DNA of 43,193 bases from an uncultured Oscillibacter sp. Lineage in GTDB: Bacteria > Bacillota > Clostridia > Oscillospirales > Oscillospiraceae. The DNA lies in assembly GCA_910587875.1 (NCBI GenBank), contig CAJUOD010000008.1, forward strand, positions 1 through 43,193, written 5' to 3'. Every line of letters begins with the position of its first letter. Within the stretch, counting starts at the first letter, position 1. The translations under genes and the position numbers were made by a program. The notes under the pieces were generated by a model. The model worked only from the letters and a program-made list of their open reading frames with translations, did no database searches and was not told the origin of the DNA. Positions 7,237 through 14,777 of this stretch are shown piece by piece.

Positions 7237-7265
7237 TTGACAGCCCGGGACGGGGCTGGTATAAT
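7237..7265 (+). promoter_or_regulatory. Consensus promoter of an antisense RNA
   Basis: TTGACA (7237-7242), 17-nt spacer, TATAAT (7260-7265): perfect sigma-A hexamers and spacing. No plus-strand protein gene follows before dapF at 7637, and a T-rich stop is at about 7361-7372, so its product is a short RNA antisense to the small peptide mRNA. The spacer holds an inverted repeat CAGCCC / GGGCTG. Confidence 0.85.
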
Positions 7266-7270
7266 CAAAG

Positions 7271-7373
7271 CAAGAGGGGCGACCTGAGCGCACAGGTCCG
7301 GCTCTTCCTCACAAGATTTAAAATCTGTAGAAATGCCGGTTTCCTTATGCGGGGGGCCGGTTATTTCTTTTTC
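7271..7373 (+). ncRNA. Predicted antisense RNA (putative type I antitoxin) of the 27-residue peptide
   Basis: Predicted from a perfect promoter (start near 7271) and a weak terminator: GCCGG (7335-7339) with CCGG (7357-7360) followed by TTATTTCTTTTT. The 5' part folds as AAGAG (7272-7276) with CTCTT (7302-7306) enclosing GACCTG (7281-7286) with CAGGTC (7293-7298). The RNA would be complementary to the 3' untranslated region and the last few codons of the peptide mRNA on the minus strand. The first bases, GCAAGAGGGG, are the same as those near the 5' end of the opposing mRNA. Confidence 0.6.
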
Positions 7374-7444
7374 GTTACGTTAATAACGCCAAAGACAACA
7401 ACGGCGATCAGGTTCAGCAGCGCAAGCGTTTCCAAAACCGTCAC
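7361..7444 (-). CDS. 27-residue hydrophobic peptide, holin-like type I toxin candidate
   Basis: GTG start at 7444 behind a near-perfect AGGAGGTGACAAC. The peptide starts MTVLETLALLNL, has one membrane-spanning stretch (LIAVVVFGVI) and ends in Thr-Lys-Lys-Lys. The opening MTV-E-L-L pattern and Lys tail resemble small peptides annotated as putative holin-like toxins in Firmicutes, which act in the cytoplasmic membrane; that family link is from memory and tentative. The mRNA would start near 7490 from the promoter at 7497-7525 and is faced by the antisense RNA promoter at 7237-7265. The open frame can be extended upstream to 7588, but the extra part is Gly/Pro-rich and lies before the ribosome binding site. 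Confidence 0.72.
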   Translation of the reverse strand: MTVLETLALLNLIAVVVFGVINVTKKK

Positions 7445-7496
7445 GTTGTCACCTCCTATGTACGGAGGCTGGGCCGTTCCCCTCTTGCCTGTTACT

Positions 7497-7525
7497 GATA
7501 TACCATACTTCCCCCATCCTGTCAA
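7497..7525 (-). promoter_or_regulatory. Promoter of the 27-residue peptide mRNA
   Basis: Minus-strand TTGACA (7520-7525), 17-nt spacer, TATATC (7497-7502). The predicted start is near 7490, giving a leader of about 45 nt. It converges on the promoter at 7237-7265. CCCCTCTTGC at 7479-7488 is the inverted copy of GCAAGAGGGG at 7270-7279, so both transcripts begin alike. Confidence 0.8.
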
Positions 7526-7636
7526 CGGCGGGGCCCGGCGGGGCTCCGCACTTTTTGCAAGGTTTACAGCACGTTCTCCGGTGTTCATTTGCGGAGTGTG
7601 CGATTATAATAAAAACCAGACAAGGAGGAAGGACCC

Positions 7637-8476
7637 ATGAAATTCTGGAAGATGAACGGGGCCGGGAACGACTTCATCATCTTAAACAACCTGGAGGAGC
7701 ATCTGCCTCACGAGGCCCTGCCGGGGATCGCCCGGACGCTGTGCGAGCGGCGGCTGTCCATCGGGGCCGACGGGCTGATGGTGGTGGAGGCGGCGGACCA
7801 GGGCGGCGACTTCAAGATGCTGTTCTTCAACTCCGACGGCAGCGTGGGGGAGATGTGCGGCAACGGGGCCCGGTGCATCTGCCGCTACAGCTTCGAGAAC
7901 GGCTTGGCAGGAGAGGCCCAGGCGGTGGAGACCACCGCGGGAACCGTCTTCGGCCGGCGAATCGACAAACGGCTCTACCGGGTCCGCCTCAACGACCCCA
8001 CCACCGTCAAGCTGGACTGCCCGGTGGAGGTGGACGGGGTGCGCTACGCCTGCTCCTACGTGGAGCTGGGGGACCCGGGCCTGCCCCACGCGGTGGTCCC
8101 CTATCACGATCTCCAAAACGCCGACGAGCACGAGCTCCGGGAGCTGGGCCGGAAAATTCGCTGGAATCCCGCGTTCCCCAAGGGGGCCAACGTGAATTTC
8201 TACGAGCTCACCGGGGAGGACCGCTTCTTCGAGCGGACCTTCGAGCGGGGGGTGGAGGATTTCACCTACGCCTGCGGCACGGGCACCGGGTCCGTGACGG
8301 CGGTTCTGGCCCTCCAGGGGAAGGTCAGCGGGCACGCCGTCCGGGCGGACATGACCGGCGGGACGCTGTACGCGGACGCGGAGCGGGTCCACAGCCAGAT
8401 TACGGAGCTCTATCTCACCGGGCCCACCAACGTGGTCTGCAAGGGCGAGGTGTATGATGAAGAGTTACTTTTTTGA
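7637..8476 (+). CDS. dapF: Diaminopimelate epimerase
   Basis: Converts LL- to meso-diaminopimelate in lysine and peptidoglycan precursor synthesis, by a cofactor-free two-cysteine mechanism in the cytoplasm. 279 residues, normal length. Seen in the protein: N-terminal MKFWKMNGAGNDFIILNN, first catalytic Cys in MCGNGARC near residue 74, and second catalytic Cys in ACGTGTGS near residue 213. The start follows AAGGAGGAAGGACCC. A TATAAT at 7605-7610 is a likely -10. The last codons form a perfect palindrome (GTTACTTTTTT at 8464-8474 with its complement at 8477-8487) that runs past the stop. The downstream symporter gene is 99 bp away and may be co-transcribed. Confidence 0.97.
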   Translation: MKFWKMNGAGNDFIILNNLEEHLPHEALPGIARTLCERRLSIGADGLMVVEAADQGGDFKMLFFNSDGSVGEMCGNGARCICRYSFENGLAGEAQAVETTAGTVFGRRIDKRLYRVRLNDPTTVKLDCPVEVDGVRYACSYVELGDPGLPHAVVPYHDLQNADEHELRELGRKIRWNPAFPKGANVNFYELTGEDRFFERTFERGVEDFTYACGTGTGSVTAVLALQGKVSGHAVRADMTGGTLYADAERVHSQITELYLTGPTNVVCKGEVYDEELLF

Positions 8477-8575
8477 AAAAAAGTAACCAAAAAACTTTAG
8501 CTCGCTCTGGCTGTCTGGAGGGTATCCAAGCCGGAGCGACGGCAACCGAGACTGCTGAAATTTAGGAGGGAAATT

Positions 8576-9850
8576 ATGGAAAAGAAATCCATCGCGAAGA
8601 ACTACGCCTTTTTGGCAATCATGCTGGGGTCCATGATTCTGGGCGCCATCCTGGGCTGGGTCTGGCCCGCCGAGGCCGACGGCAGCGGAGGCATCGTCTC
8701 CGGCACCGGAGCCACCGTCCTCAAGCCCCTGGGCACCGTGTTCATCAACATGATGTTCTGCGTGGTCGTCCCCATGGTCTTCGCCTCCATCTCCAGCGCC
8801 GTGGCGAACATGGAGAGCCGGAAGCGGGCGGGGAAGATCATGGGCGTCACCGTGGGGACCTTCGTGGTCACCGGGGCCATCGCCGCCGTGATTATGTATC
8901 TGCTGATGATCGTCTTCCCGCCGGTGCCCTCCGCCTGGACGAACCTGGCCTCTGAGGAAATGGGCGAGTACGCCACGCTGCCCGACATGATTGTGAACTT
9001 CTTTACCGCCAGCGATTTCAGCGGTCTGCTGACCCGCCGGGCCATGCTGCCCCTGATTGTCTTCTCCCTGCTCTTCGGCTTCGCCGTGAACCTGAACGGC
9101 GGCAAGGACACCCCCGTAGGCCGCTTCCTGGACGACCTGGCGGCGGTCATGCTGAAGTTCGTGAAGATCATCACCTACTACGCCCCCATCGCCTTCTTTG
9201 GCTTCTTCGCCGACCTGGTGGCGACCTACGGGCCCCAGATCACGGAGAACTACGCCCGGGCCCTGGCGGTGTACTATCCCCTGTGCTTCATCTACATCTT
9301 CACCGCCTGGCCCCTCTTCGCCTGGTTTGGCGGCGGCAAGGGCGCCATCGGCGTCATGTTCCGGCACATCACAAAGCCCGCCGTGGTGTCCCTGGGCACC
9401 TGCTCCTCTGTCGCCACCATCCCCACCAACATGGAGGAGGCCGCCGACACCGGCATCCGCAAGGACGTGGCGGACATGGTGCTGCCACTGGGGGCGACGA
9501 TGCACATGGATGGGTCCTGCTTCTCCTGCGTGCTGAAAATCGCCTTTGTGCTGGGGGTCTTCGGCCAGAAGCTGACCCTGGGCATGCTGATCCCCGTGGT
9601 GCTGGTGGCGGTGCTCAGCTCCGTGGGCATGAGCGGCGTCCCCGGCGGCGGGTACATCGGCGAGTACATCATCTGCTCCATCTTCTTCCCCGCCCAGATG
9701 GAGATCGCCTTCCCCATTCTGGTGGTCATCGGCAACCTGGTGGATCCCCCGGCGACCATGATCAACGCCGCCGGAGACTACGTGGTGTGCTACATCGTCT
9801 CCCGCTTCGTGGACGGGAAGGACTGGCTCCAGAGGCAGCTGAAAAAGTAA
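8576..9850 (+). CDS. Dicarboxylate/amino acid:cation symporter (DAACS family)
   Basis: 424 residues, about eight transmembrane helices and two re-entrant hairpins. The family signature is present in modified form: LGTCSSVATIPTN (HP1 / serine-rich hairpin), PLGATMHMDGSCFSC (helix 7 NMDG-type motif with Asn replaced by His) and GMSGVPGGGYIGEY (HP2). These define the GltP/DctA group that takes up glutamate, aspartate, dicarboxylates or neutral amino acids with Na+ or H+. The departures at TSSS (here TCSS) and NMDGT (here HMDGS) make the substrate uncertain. The start follows GGAGGGAAATT. A strong terminator lies just downstream. Confidence 0.93.
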   Translation: MEKKSIAKNYAFLAIMLGSMILGAILGWVWPAEADGSGGIVSGTGATVLKPLGTVFINMMFCVVVPMVFASISSAVANMESRKRAGKIMGVTVGTFVVTGAIAAVIMYLLMIVFPPVPSAWTNLASEEMGEYATLPDMIVNFFTASDFSGLLTRRAMLPLIVFSLLFGFAVNLNGGKDTPVGRFLDDLAAVMLKFVKIITYYAPIAFFGFFADLVATYGPQITENYARALAVYYPLCFIYIFTAWPLFAWFGGGKGAIGVMFRHITKPAVVSLGTCSSVATIPTNMEEAADTGIRKDVADMVLPLGATMHMDGSCFSCVLKIAFVLGVFGQKLTLGMLIPVVLVAVLSSVGMSGVPGGGYIGEYIICSIFFPAQMEIAFPILVVIGNLVDPPATMINAAGDYVVCYIVSRFVDGKDWLQRQLKK

Positions 9851-9872
9851 CGTTTCCCCCGGAACGGACCTT

Positions 9873-9906
9873 AGGGCCGGGGAAAGGTTTTCCCGGCCCC
9901 TTTTTC
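9873..9906 (+). terminator. Intrinsic terminator of the DAACS symporter gene
   Basis: GGGCCGGGGAAAGG-TTTTCCCGGCCCC hairpin followed by TTTTT. Confidence 0.93.
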
Positions 9907-9929
9907 CACAGAGGCCCGTTCCTGAGCAA

Positions 9930-9972
9930 AGCGGCGTCCCCACCGGAGGTCCGGCGGGGGCGCTGTTTTTTT
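9930..9972. terminator. Second hairpin terminator, between convergent genes
   Basis: AGCG-CGTCCCC-CCGG stem against CCGG-GGGGGCGCT with a TTTTTTT run on the plus strand (9966-9972). On the minus strand it follows the stop of the lipoprotein gene at 9975 and may serve as its terminator too. Confidence 0.8.
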
Positions 9973-9974
9973 AT

Positions 9975-10877
9975 TCAAGGGGTCCGGTCCGCCTCCATCC
10001 GCAGATGCAGGGCCCCCTCCTCCAGCAGGTAGGGGCCAAGAATGTTCCCGTCCTCTCCCGGGAGAGGATTCCCCTCCCGGTCCGCCGGGACATAGCCCTT
10101 TCCCGGGACCATGACCGCGCCCAGCGGGGCGCCGGGGCCCGCCGTCAGGAAGTACCGCCAGTACCGCCCTTCGGAGTCCCGGTCGTAGAAGGACCAGCCG
10201 GTGTCGCCGTGGTTATAGAACTCCCAGGCCTCCCCCTGGCCGTCACCGTCCAGGTCCGTTACCTCGGCTTCCTGACTGCTGCCCACGTCCAGGACCAGCT
10301 CCGCTCCCGCCGGTGCGGCGGCGAAGTACCAGCTTGTCACCGCCGCCGCGCCGATGCCGAGGGAAATCTGCCAGCCCTCCCGGCCCAGGATGTCCGGCAC
10401 CCGCTCCGCCACGTCCAGGCCGTGCCCGACGTAGTGGTTATAGCCCTCCAGCAGTCCCAGGACCCTCCACTCTGTCTCCGGCGTCCGGGTGAGGGCATAC
10501 ACGTCGTAAAAGACGACGGGAGGGTCGTACTGCACCTCCGCAGTGACCCGGCGAATCTCCAGCTCCACGCCGGAGTCCAGCCTGTCGCTGAACACCACAT
10601 CCTCCGAGGCCAGGGCCGCCTCCGGGTCGCCGGGGGGCAAACCGGGTGAATTCAGCTCCTGTGCCTCCAGAGGGATGACCAAGGGAAGCCCGTCTGCCGA
10701 AAGCGTTTCTTCCGGGGAAGCGGCGGGGAGGGATTCCTCCGTCAGGGGCAGCTCCTCCGGCTCTGGGACGGCCTTCTCCGGGGAACAGCCGAGAATCAGC
10801 GCCAGCGCCGCCAGGGCGCAGAGGCCCAGGCCCGCCCGAAGGAGGGCCCTTCTCCCCGGCCTCCGGGGTTCAGTCAT
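9975..10877 (-). CDS. Lipoprotein of unknown function
   Basis: 300 residues. An arginine-rich start (MTEPRRPGRRALLRAGLGL) leads into a hydrophobic stretch and the lipobox ALILGC at about residue 31. The mature N-terminus is a Pro/Glu linker. The body is beta-rich with DLDGDGQGEAWEFYNHGDTG, an Asp-rich loop like those of FG-GAP/VCBS or calcium-binding repeats. I do not recognise the family. The start overlaps the stop of the upstream aldo/keto reductase by 8 bp, so it is the last gene of a pfkA-led operon although nothing links it functionally to glycolysis. Confidence 0.85.
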   Translation of the reverse strand: MTEPRRPGRRALLRAGLGLCALAALALILGCSPEKAVPEPEELPLTEESLPAASPEETLSADGLPLVIPLEAQELNSPGLPPGDPEAALASEDVVFSDRLDSGVELEIRRVTAEVQYDPPVVFYDVYALTRTPETEWRVLGLLEGYNHYVGHGLDVAERVPDILGREGWQISLGIGAAAVTSWYFAAAPAGAELVLDVGSSQEAEVTDLDGDGQGEAWEFYNHGDTGWSFYDRDSEGRYWRYFLTAGPGAPLGAVMVPGKGYVPADREGNPLPGEDGNILGPYLLEEGALHLRMEADRTP

Positions 10878-11895
10878 TATGGTGCTCCGCGTAGAACTGG
10901 TCGTAGTCCTTCAACATCTCGATCAGCAGGTTCGGCGTGTCCAGCCCATAGGGGCAGCGGCTCTTGCAGGCGTCGCAGTGGACGCACTCCTCAATTTTGT
11001 GCATCTTGGCGTGCCACTCGTCGGACATGAATCTCTGGTAGGGCGACCGGCGCAGCAGGGCGGACATCCGGGCCGCCTGGGGAATATCAATCCCGGCGGC
11101 GCAGGGGAGGCAGTAGCCGCAGGAGCGGCAGAAGCTCCCCGCCAGGTCCTTCCGGTCCGCCTCGATGACGGCCCGAAGCTCCGGCGTCATACGGGGGTTC
11201 CGCTCCGTCAGCTCCAGCCACTGGTCCAGCTCCTCCTCCCGCTGGATGCCCCAGATGGGCACCACGTTGGGATACTCCTGCATAAAGGCGTAGCAGGCCT
11301 CGGCGTTGTTCAGAAGCCCGCCGGAGAGGCCCTTCATGGCGATGTAGCCCATGTCGGCCCTGGCGCAGTCCTCCACCAGGCCCAGCTCCTTCTCCGTGGT
11401 CAGGTAGCAGAAGGGGAACTGGAGGGTCTCGAAATTCCCGGACTTGATGGCCTCCTGGGCAACAAACAGCCGGTGGTTCGTGATGCCGATGTGCCGGATG
11501 TAGCCCTTTTTCTGCATCTCCAGAGCGGCGGCGAAGGGCCCCTCCGGGTCGTTGATGTCCGGCAGCTTGGCGGGATTGTGGAACTGGAAGAGGTCTATGT
11601 AATCCGTTTTCAGGGACCGGAGGCTCTGCTCAATGTGGGCCAGCACGGTCTTTTTGTCCCCCCCGCCGCTCTTGGTGGAGATGACCACGTTCTGCCGGAC
11701 CCCGGCCAGCGCCTCGCCCAGCTTTTCCTCGCTGTCCGTGTACATGTTGGCGGTGTCGAAGTAGTTGATTCCGGCCTCGTAGGCCCGGCGGACCAGCTTC
11801 ACGGCGTCCGCCTTGGGAATGCGCTGGATGGGCAGGGCGCCGAAGGCCGTCTTGGTCACCATCAGCTCCGTCCGGCCCAGTCTTATTTTTTCCAT
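10870..11895 (-). CDS. Aldo/keto reductase with C-terminal [4Fe-4S] ferredoxin-like domain
   Basis: 341 residues. The first about 260 residues are an AKR TIM barrel: LGRTELMVTKTAFG, NYFDTANMYTDSEEKLGEAL (with the catalytic Asp and Tyr), STKSGG (catalytic Lys) and DYIDLFQFHN. The C-terminal 80 residues carry CRSCGYCLPC and CVHCDACKSRCPYGLD, eight cysteines fit for Fe-S binding. This subgroup is common in anaerobic Firmicutes; it is expected to be a cytoplasmic NAD(P)H or ferredoxin-linked oxidoreductase, substrate unknown. The start follows AGGAGGATAGC, 12 bp after pfkA. Confidence 0.93.
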   Translation of the reverse strand: MEKIRLGRTELMVTKTAFGALPIQRIPKADAVKLVRRAYEAGINYFDTANMYTDSEEKLGEALAGVRQNVVISTKSGGGDKKTVLAHIEQSLRSLKTDYIDLFQFHNPAKLPDINDPEGPFAAALEMQKKGYIRHIGITNHRLFVAQEAIKSGNFETLQFPFCYLTTEKELGLVEDCARADMGYIAMKGLSGGLLNNAEACYAFMQEYPNVVPIWGIQREEELDQWLELTERNPRMTPELRAVIEADRKDLAGSFCRSCGYCLPCAAGIDIPQAARMSALLRRSPYQRFMSDEWHAKMHKIEECVHCDACKSRCPYGLDTPNLLIEMLKDYDQFYAEHHND

Positions 11896-11907
11896 GCTAT
11901 CCTCCTG

Positions 11908-12918
11908 TTAAAAATCGGGGCCGCAGCTGTTGGTGAGGGCCTCCAGAATCTGGTAGCGGTCCATCTGGAAGGTCTTCTTCATAGCCAGGGCCTCCTCCAT
12001 TTCGATGTCCGTCAGGCGGCCGTCCAGGATGCCGATGATCTGGTTGCCCTCGCCCTCGGCCAGGACCTTGACGGCCTCGTAGCCCATGCGGCTGGCGGTC
12101 TCCCGGTCCCGGGCGGAGGGGGAGCCGCCCCGCTGGATGTGGCCCAGGACGGTGACCCGGGGGTCGATGCCCAGCTCGTCGTGGATGCGCTGGCTGATTT
12201 CGATGGCGCTGCCCGCGCCCTCGGCCACCACCACCATGTAATGGGTGGTCCCCGCCAGGCGGGCCCGGCGGATCTTCTCCACGATGTCCTTTTCAAAGTC
12301 CGGCTCCCGCTCGGGGATCAGCACGGCGGTGGCGCCCACGGAGATGCCCACGTACAGGGCCAGGTAGCCCGCGTGGCGGCCCATGACCTCCACCACGGAG
12401 CAGCGCTCGTGGGACTGCATGGTGTCCCGGAGCTTGTCGATGCACTCGATGGCCGTGTTGCAGGCGGAGTCAAAGCCGATGGTGTAGTGGGAGCACCCGA
12501 TGTCGTTGTCAATGGTGGCAGGGATGCCCACCACCCGGAGATCCATGCCGTCCTTGGCGGCCTGGCGGGAGATGGCCAGGGCCCCCCGGAAGGTGCCGTC
12601 GCCGCCGATGGCCACAATGCCGTCCAGACCCAGCAGGCGGCAGGTGGCCAGGGCCTTGGCCCGGCCCGCTTCCTCCATGAATTCCAGGCTCCGGGCGGTG
12701 TAGAGCATGGTGCCGCCCTTGTTGATGATGTGGCTGACGCTGGAGGAGGTCAGGGGCACAAAGTCGCTGGTGATCAGGCCGTTCCAGCCCCGGCGGATGC
12801 CGATGCAGCCGATGCCCCGGGCGATGGAGGCCCGGACCACCGCCCGCACCGCCGCGTTCATGCCCGGCGCGTCGCCGCCGCTGGTGAGGACGCCGATTCT
12901 CTTTACCTTCTTTTCCAT
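11908..12918 (-). CDS. pfkA: ATP-dependent 6-phosphofructokinase
   Basis: Phosphorylates fructose 6-phosphate to fructose 1,6-bisphosphate, the committed step of glycolysis. 336 residues from 12918; I chose this ATG because it follows CAGGAGGGTTTTCTT and gives the classical start MEKKVKRIGVLTSGGDAPGM. An in-frame start at 12945 would add nine unrelated residues that include the ribosome site. Motifs: GGDGTFRGA (ATP site), TIDNDIGCSHYTIGFDSA (catalytic Asp in TIDND), EVMGRHAGYLAL (F6P binding), and LGHIQRGGSPSARDR. The Gly at the position after GGDGT fits an ATP-dependent enzyme. It leads the operon pfkA - AKR - lipoprotein from a good promoter at 12981-13009. Confidence 0.97.
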   Translation of the reverse strand: MEKKVKRIGVLTSGGDAPGMNAAVRAVVRASIARGIGCIGIRRGWNGLITSDFVPLTSSSVSHIINKGGTMLYTARSLEFMEEAGRAKALATCRLLGLDGIVAIGGDGTFRGALAISRQAAKDGMDLRVVGIPATIDNDIGCSHYTIGFDSACNTAIECIDKLRDTMQSHERCSVVEVMGRHAGYLALYVGISVGATAVLIPEREPDFEKDIVEKIRRARLAGTTHYMVVVAEGAGSAIEISQRIHDELGIDPRVTVLGHIQRGGSPSARDRETASRMGYEAVKVLAEGEGNQIIGILDGRLTDIEMEEALAMKKTFQMDRYQILEALTNSCGPDF

Positions 12919-12980
12919 AAGAAAACCCTCCTGACGATTTTCCACCGGCCCGGACCCGAGCCGATTTTTTCCTGTATAAC

Positions 12981-13009
12981 ATGATACCGCCGGCGAGGCG
13001 GGATGTCAA
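12981..13009 (-). promoter_or_regulatory. pfkA operon promoter
   Basis: Minus-strand TTGACA (13004-13009), 17-nt spacer, TATCAT (12981-12986). Just upstream, TTTGATTTC (13017-13025) and GAAATCAAA (13041-13049, approximate) form an inverted repeat between this promoter and the divergent lipoprotein gene, a possible operator. Confidence 0.8.
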
Positions 13010-13132
13010 GCTGGGTTTGATTTCCAGGCCGGAGGGAGAGAAATCAAAAACTGTCACTTTTTTGTTACCACTTTGCCGTAAAAACCTGCTATATTGGGTC
13101 TTATAAATCTCTCTGGGAAAGGATGCTGCGCG

Positions 13133-14059
13133 ATGCGCCGAGTGCTGATTCTGCTGGCAGTTTTGCTGATGCTGCCCGCCTGCGCCGCCCCGGCGGAGGC
13201 GACGGAGGAAGAATCCCCCGCCCCGCCGCTCCAGAAGGCCCCGGAGCAGCCCGCCACGGCGGAACCCTCCCCGGAGGAGGAGGTCCCTGTGGAGGAGGTC
13301 CCCTCGGAGGACCATGTGCTCTTGACCCTGGAGGCCCCTCTGGCCGACGGGCGGACCCTGACCCTGGAGGCCGTGGGGAAGCGGCTGGACGAATACAGCG
13401 CCGGCGTGCGGGAGGTCCGGGTATACGACGGGGACGCGCTTATCCAGACTGTCCAGGCCCGGGAGGGCATTGTAAGCGAAGGGGTTGAGGACAGCGACTA
13501 CACCGACTGCTGGAGCACGGAAGACTGCATGGACGAGCTGGACCTGAACTTTGACGGGGATACAGACTTCGGCCTCTTCGCCGGGCGGTGCAACAACATG
13601 ATCCCCTATTACTATTGGACCTGGGACCGGGAGGCGGGGCAGTATCAATTCGCCTGCATCCTCCAGGGGGCGGAGGCCCATCCGGAAAGCGGGGAAACCA
13701 CCGCCGAATATAAATCCGGCTCCGCAGGGTCCCAGTGGGTTACGGAGTACTACTGGCCTGACGGGAACGGAAGCCTGTATTTGCACCGGGTGGAACGGCT
13801 GGTCCGGGACTTCCAGCCCGATTCCGGCTATCTGGACGTAGAGCGGGAGGGCGCACGGGAAGTCTGGCTCCCCAGGGAGGGAGATTTCCTCCGCCCCCGG
13901 CCCGCCGAGTGGAGCGTTGAGGCAGACCTGGTCCTGGCCAGCCGGGAGGTCCCGGTCTATGAGGGCAATGGGGATGGCACCGTCTCCTATTTTACCGAGC
14001 TTTGGGAGTTCTGGGACGGCGAGCCCCAGCTGGTGGAGCGAAAGGAGTATATCCCATGA
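13133..14059 (+). CDS. Lipoprotein of unknown function
   Basis: 308 residues from the ATG at 13133, which gives a typical lipoprotein signal MRRVLILLAVLLMLPAC (lipobox LPAC). An upstream in-frame start at 13094 would put 13 residues before it. A Pro/Glu linker follows, then a beta-rich domain with LDLNFDGDTDFGLFAGRCNN, an Asp-rich loop typical of proteins that report values such as DFDGDGxxD. Such lipoproteins recur in this lineage without known role. The start is preceded by GGGAAAGGA. An extended -10 (TGCTATATT near 13088) is the likely promoter. The stop overlaps the next gene as ATGA. Confidence 0.85.
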   Translation: MRRVLILLAVLLMLPACAAPAEATEEESPAPPLQKAPEQPATAEPSPEEEVPVEEVPSEDHVLLTLEAPLADGRTLTLEAVGKRLDEYSAGVREVRVYDGDALIQTVQAREGIVSEGVEDSDYTDCWSTEDCMDELDLNFDGDTDFGLFAGRCNNMIPYYYWTWDREAGQYQFACILQGAEAHPESGETTAEYKSGSAGSQWVTEYYWPDGNGSLYLHRVERLVRDFQPDSGYLDVEREGAREVWLPREGDFLRPRPAEWSVEADLVLASREVPVYEGNGDGTVSYFTELWEFWDGEPQLVERKEYIP

Positions 14060-14412
14060 ATCACAGTCCTGACCTGCGCCTCGCCGTCACCCTCCGCCTC
14101 CTGGACGATGAGGGCCAGCGGCGCTTCGGCCCCGGCGTCGCCGCCCTGTTGGAGGAGGTCCGGGAAAAGCGCTCCCTCCGGGCGGCGGCGGCGTCCATGG
14201 GCATGGCCTATTCCAAGGCCTGGCGCATCGTCCGCACCGCCGAGGAGGCCCTGGGCCATAAGCTGCTGGATTCCACCATCGGAGGCCGCCACGGCGGCGG
14301 CGCGGCGCTGACGGAGGAGGCGGAGGCTTGGCTTGCCGCCTATCAGGCCCTCCGGGAGGAGGTGGACGCCTTTGCCCAAAAGCGGTTCCAGGAGCGCTTC
14401 CGGGACCTTTGA
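14056..14412 (+). CDS. ModE-type winged HTH regulator, DNA-binding domain only
   Basis: 118 residues from ATG at 14056, which overlaps the stop of the lipoprotein (ATGA). The LysR/ModE-like helix-turn-helix is clear: LLEEVREKRSLRAAAASMGM then AYSKAWRIVRTAEEALG and GGRHGGGAALTEEAEAWL, the wing that ModE proteins share. The molybdate-binding C-terminal domains (MOP/TOBE) are absent, as in many stand-alone clostridial forms. It may sense nothing itself or respond to molybdate or another metal oxyanion through a partner. The Cys-rich protein gene starts 51 bp downstream and may be its target or partner. Confidence 0.85.
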   Translation: MNHSPDLRLAVTLRLLDDEGQRRFGPGVAALLEEVREKRSLRAAAASMGMAYSKAWRIVRTAEEALGHKLLDSTIGGRHGGGAALTEEAEAWLAAYQALREEVDAFAQKRFQERFRDL

Positions 14413-14463
14413 GGGGCCCCGCGCATAGGATGGAGTACATCCTATGAATAAGGAGGTCCTCTT

Positions 14464-14736
14464 ATGGAACCTGTCTGCAATGAGTGCGCCCAGGCCGCGG
14501 AATGCCGGGAGCCCGTGATTATGAAGGCCCGCATCCTGCGGGTGAACTGCTGCGATCTGCTGGTCTGCGACCTTTGCGGCTGCCAGGAGGTGCTGGTCCA
14601 TACCAACAACGCCTGCTGCTTCCGCCCGGGCCAGTGCGTCTGCATCGAATACAGCGGCGCGATGACCATGAGCATCCCGCCCCAGATCAGCGCGGAGTGC
14701 ATCAAGCTTATCCCCTGCGGGGGCTGTACCTGCTAA
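14464..14736 (+). CDS. Small cysteine-rich protein of unknown function
   Basis: 90 residues with 16 cysteines (18%), start behind AAGGAGGTCCTCTT. Cys groups: C-x2-C at the start, CC near 29, C-x2-C-x-C near 35-40, CC near 51, C-x-C near 58, and CGGCTC as the last residues. The non-Cys core (ARILRVNC, QEVLVHTNNACCFRPGQCVC, IEYSGAMTMSIPPQISAEC) is beta-strand-like and looks conserved rather than low complexity. No signal peptide, so probably cytoplasmic. Metal binding (zinc, iron-sulfur or another thiophilic metal) is inference from the Cys content and from the ModE-like regulator immediately upstream. I recognise no named family. Confidence 0.85.
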   Translation: MEPVCNECAQAAECREPVIMKARILRVNCCDLLVCDLCGCQEVLVHTNNACCFRPGQCVCIEYSGAMTMSIPPQISAECIKLIPCGGCTC

Positions 14737-14742
14737 GCGTCA

Positions 14743-14777
14743 AAGCGCCGGAGGAAAATCCTCCGGCGCTTCCTTTA
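14743..14777 (+). terminator. Intrinsic terminator between the Cys-rich gene and pcrA
   Basis: AAGCGCCGGAGG-AAAAT-CCTCCGGCGCTT followed by CCTTT. It also overlaps the pcrA stop codon and may work for the convergent gene. Confidence 0.88.
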
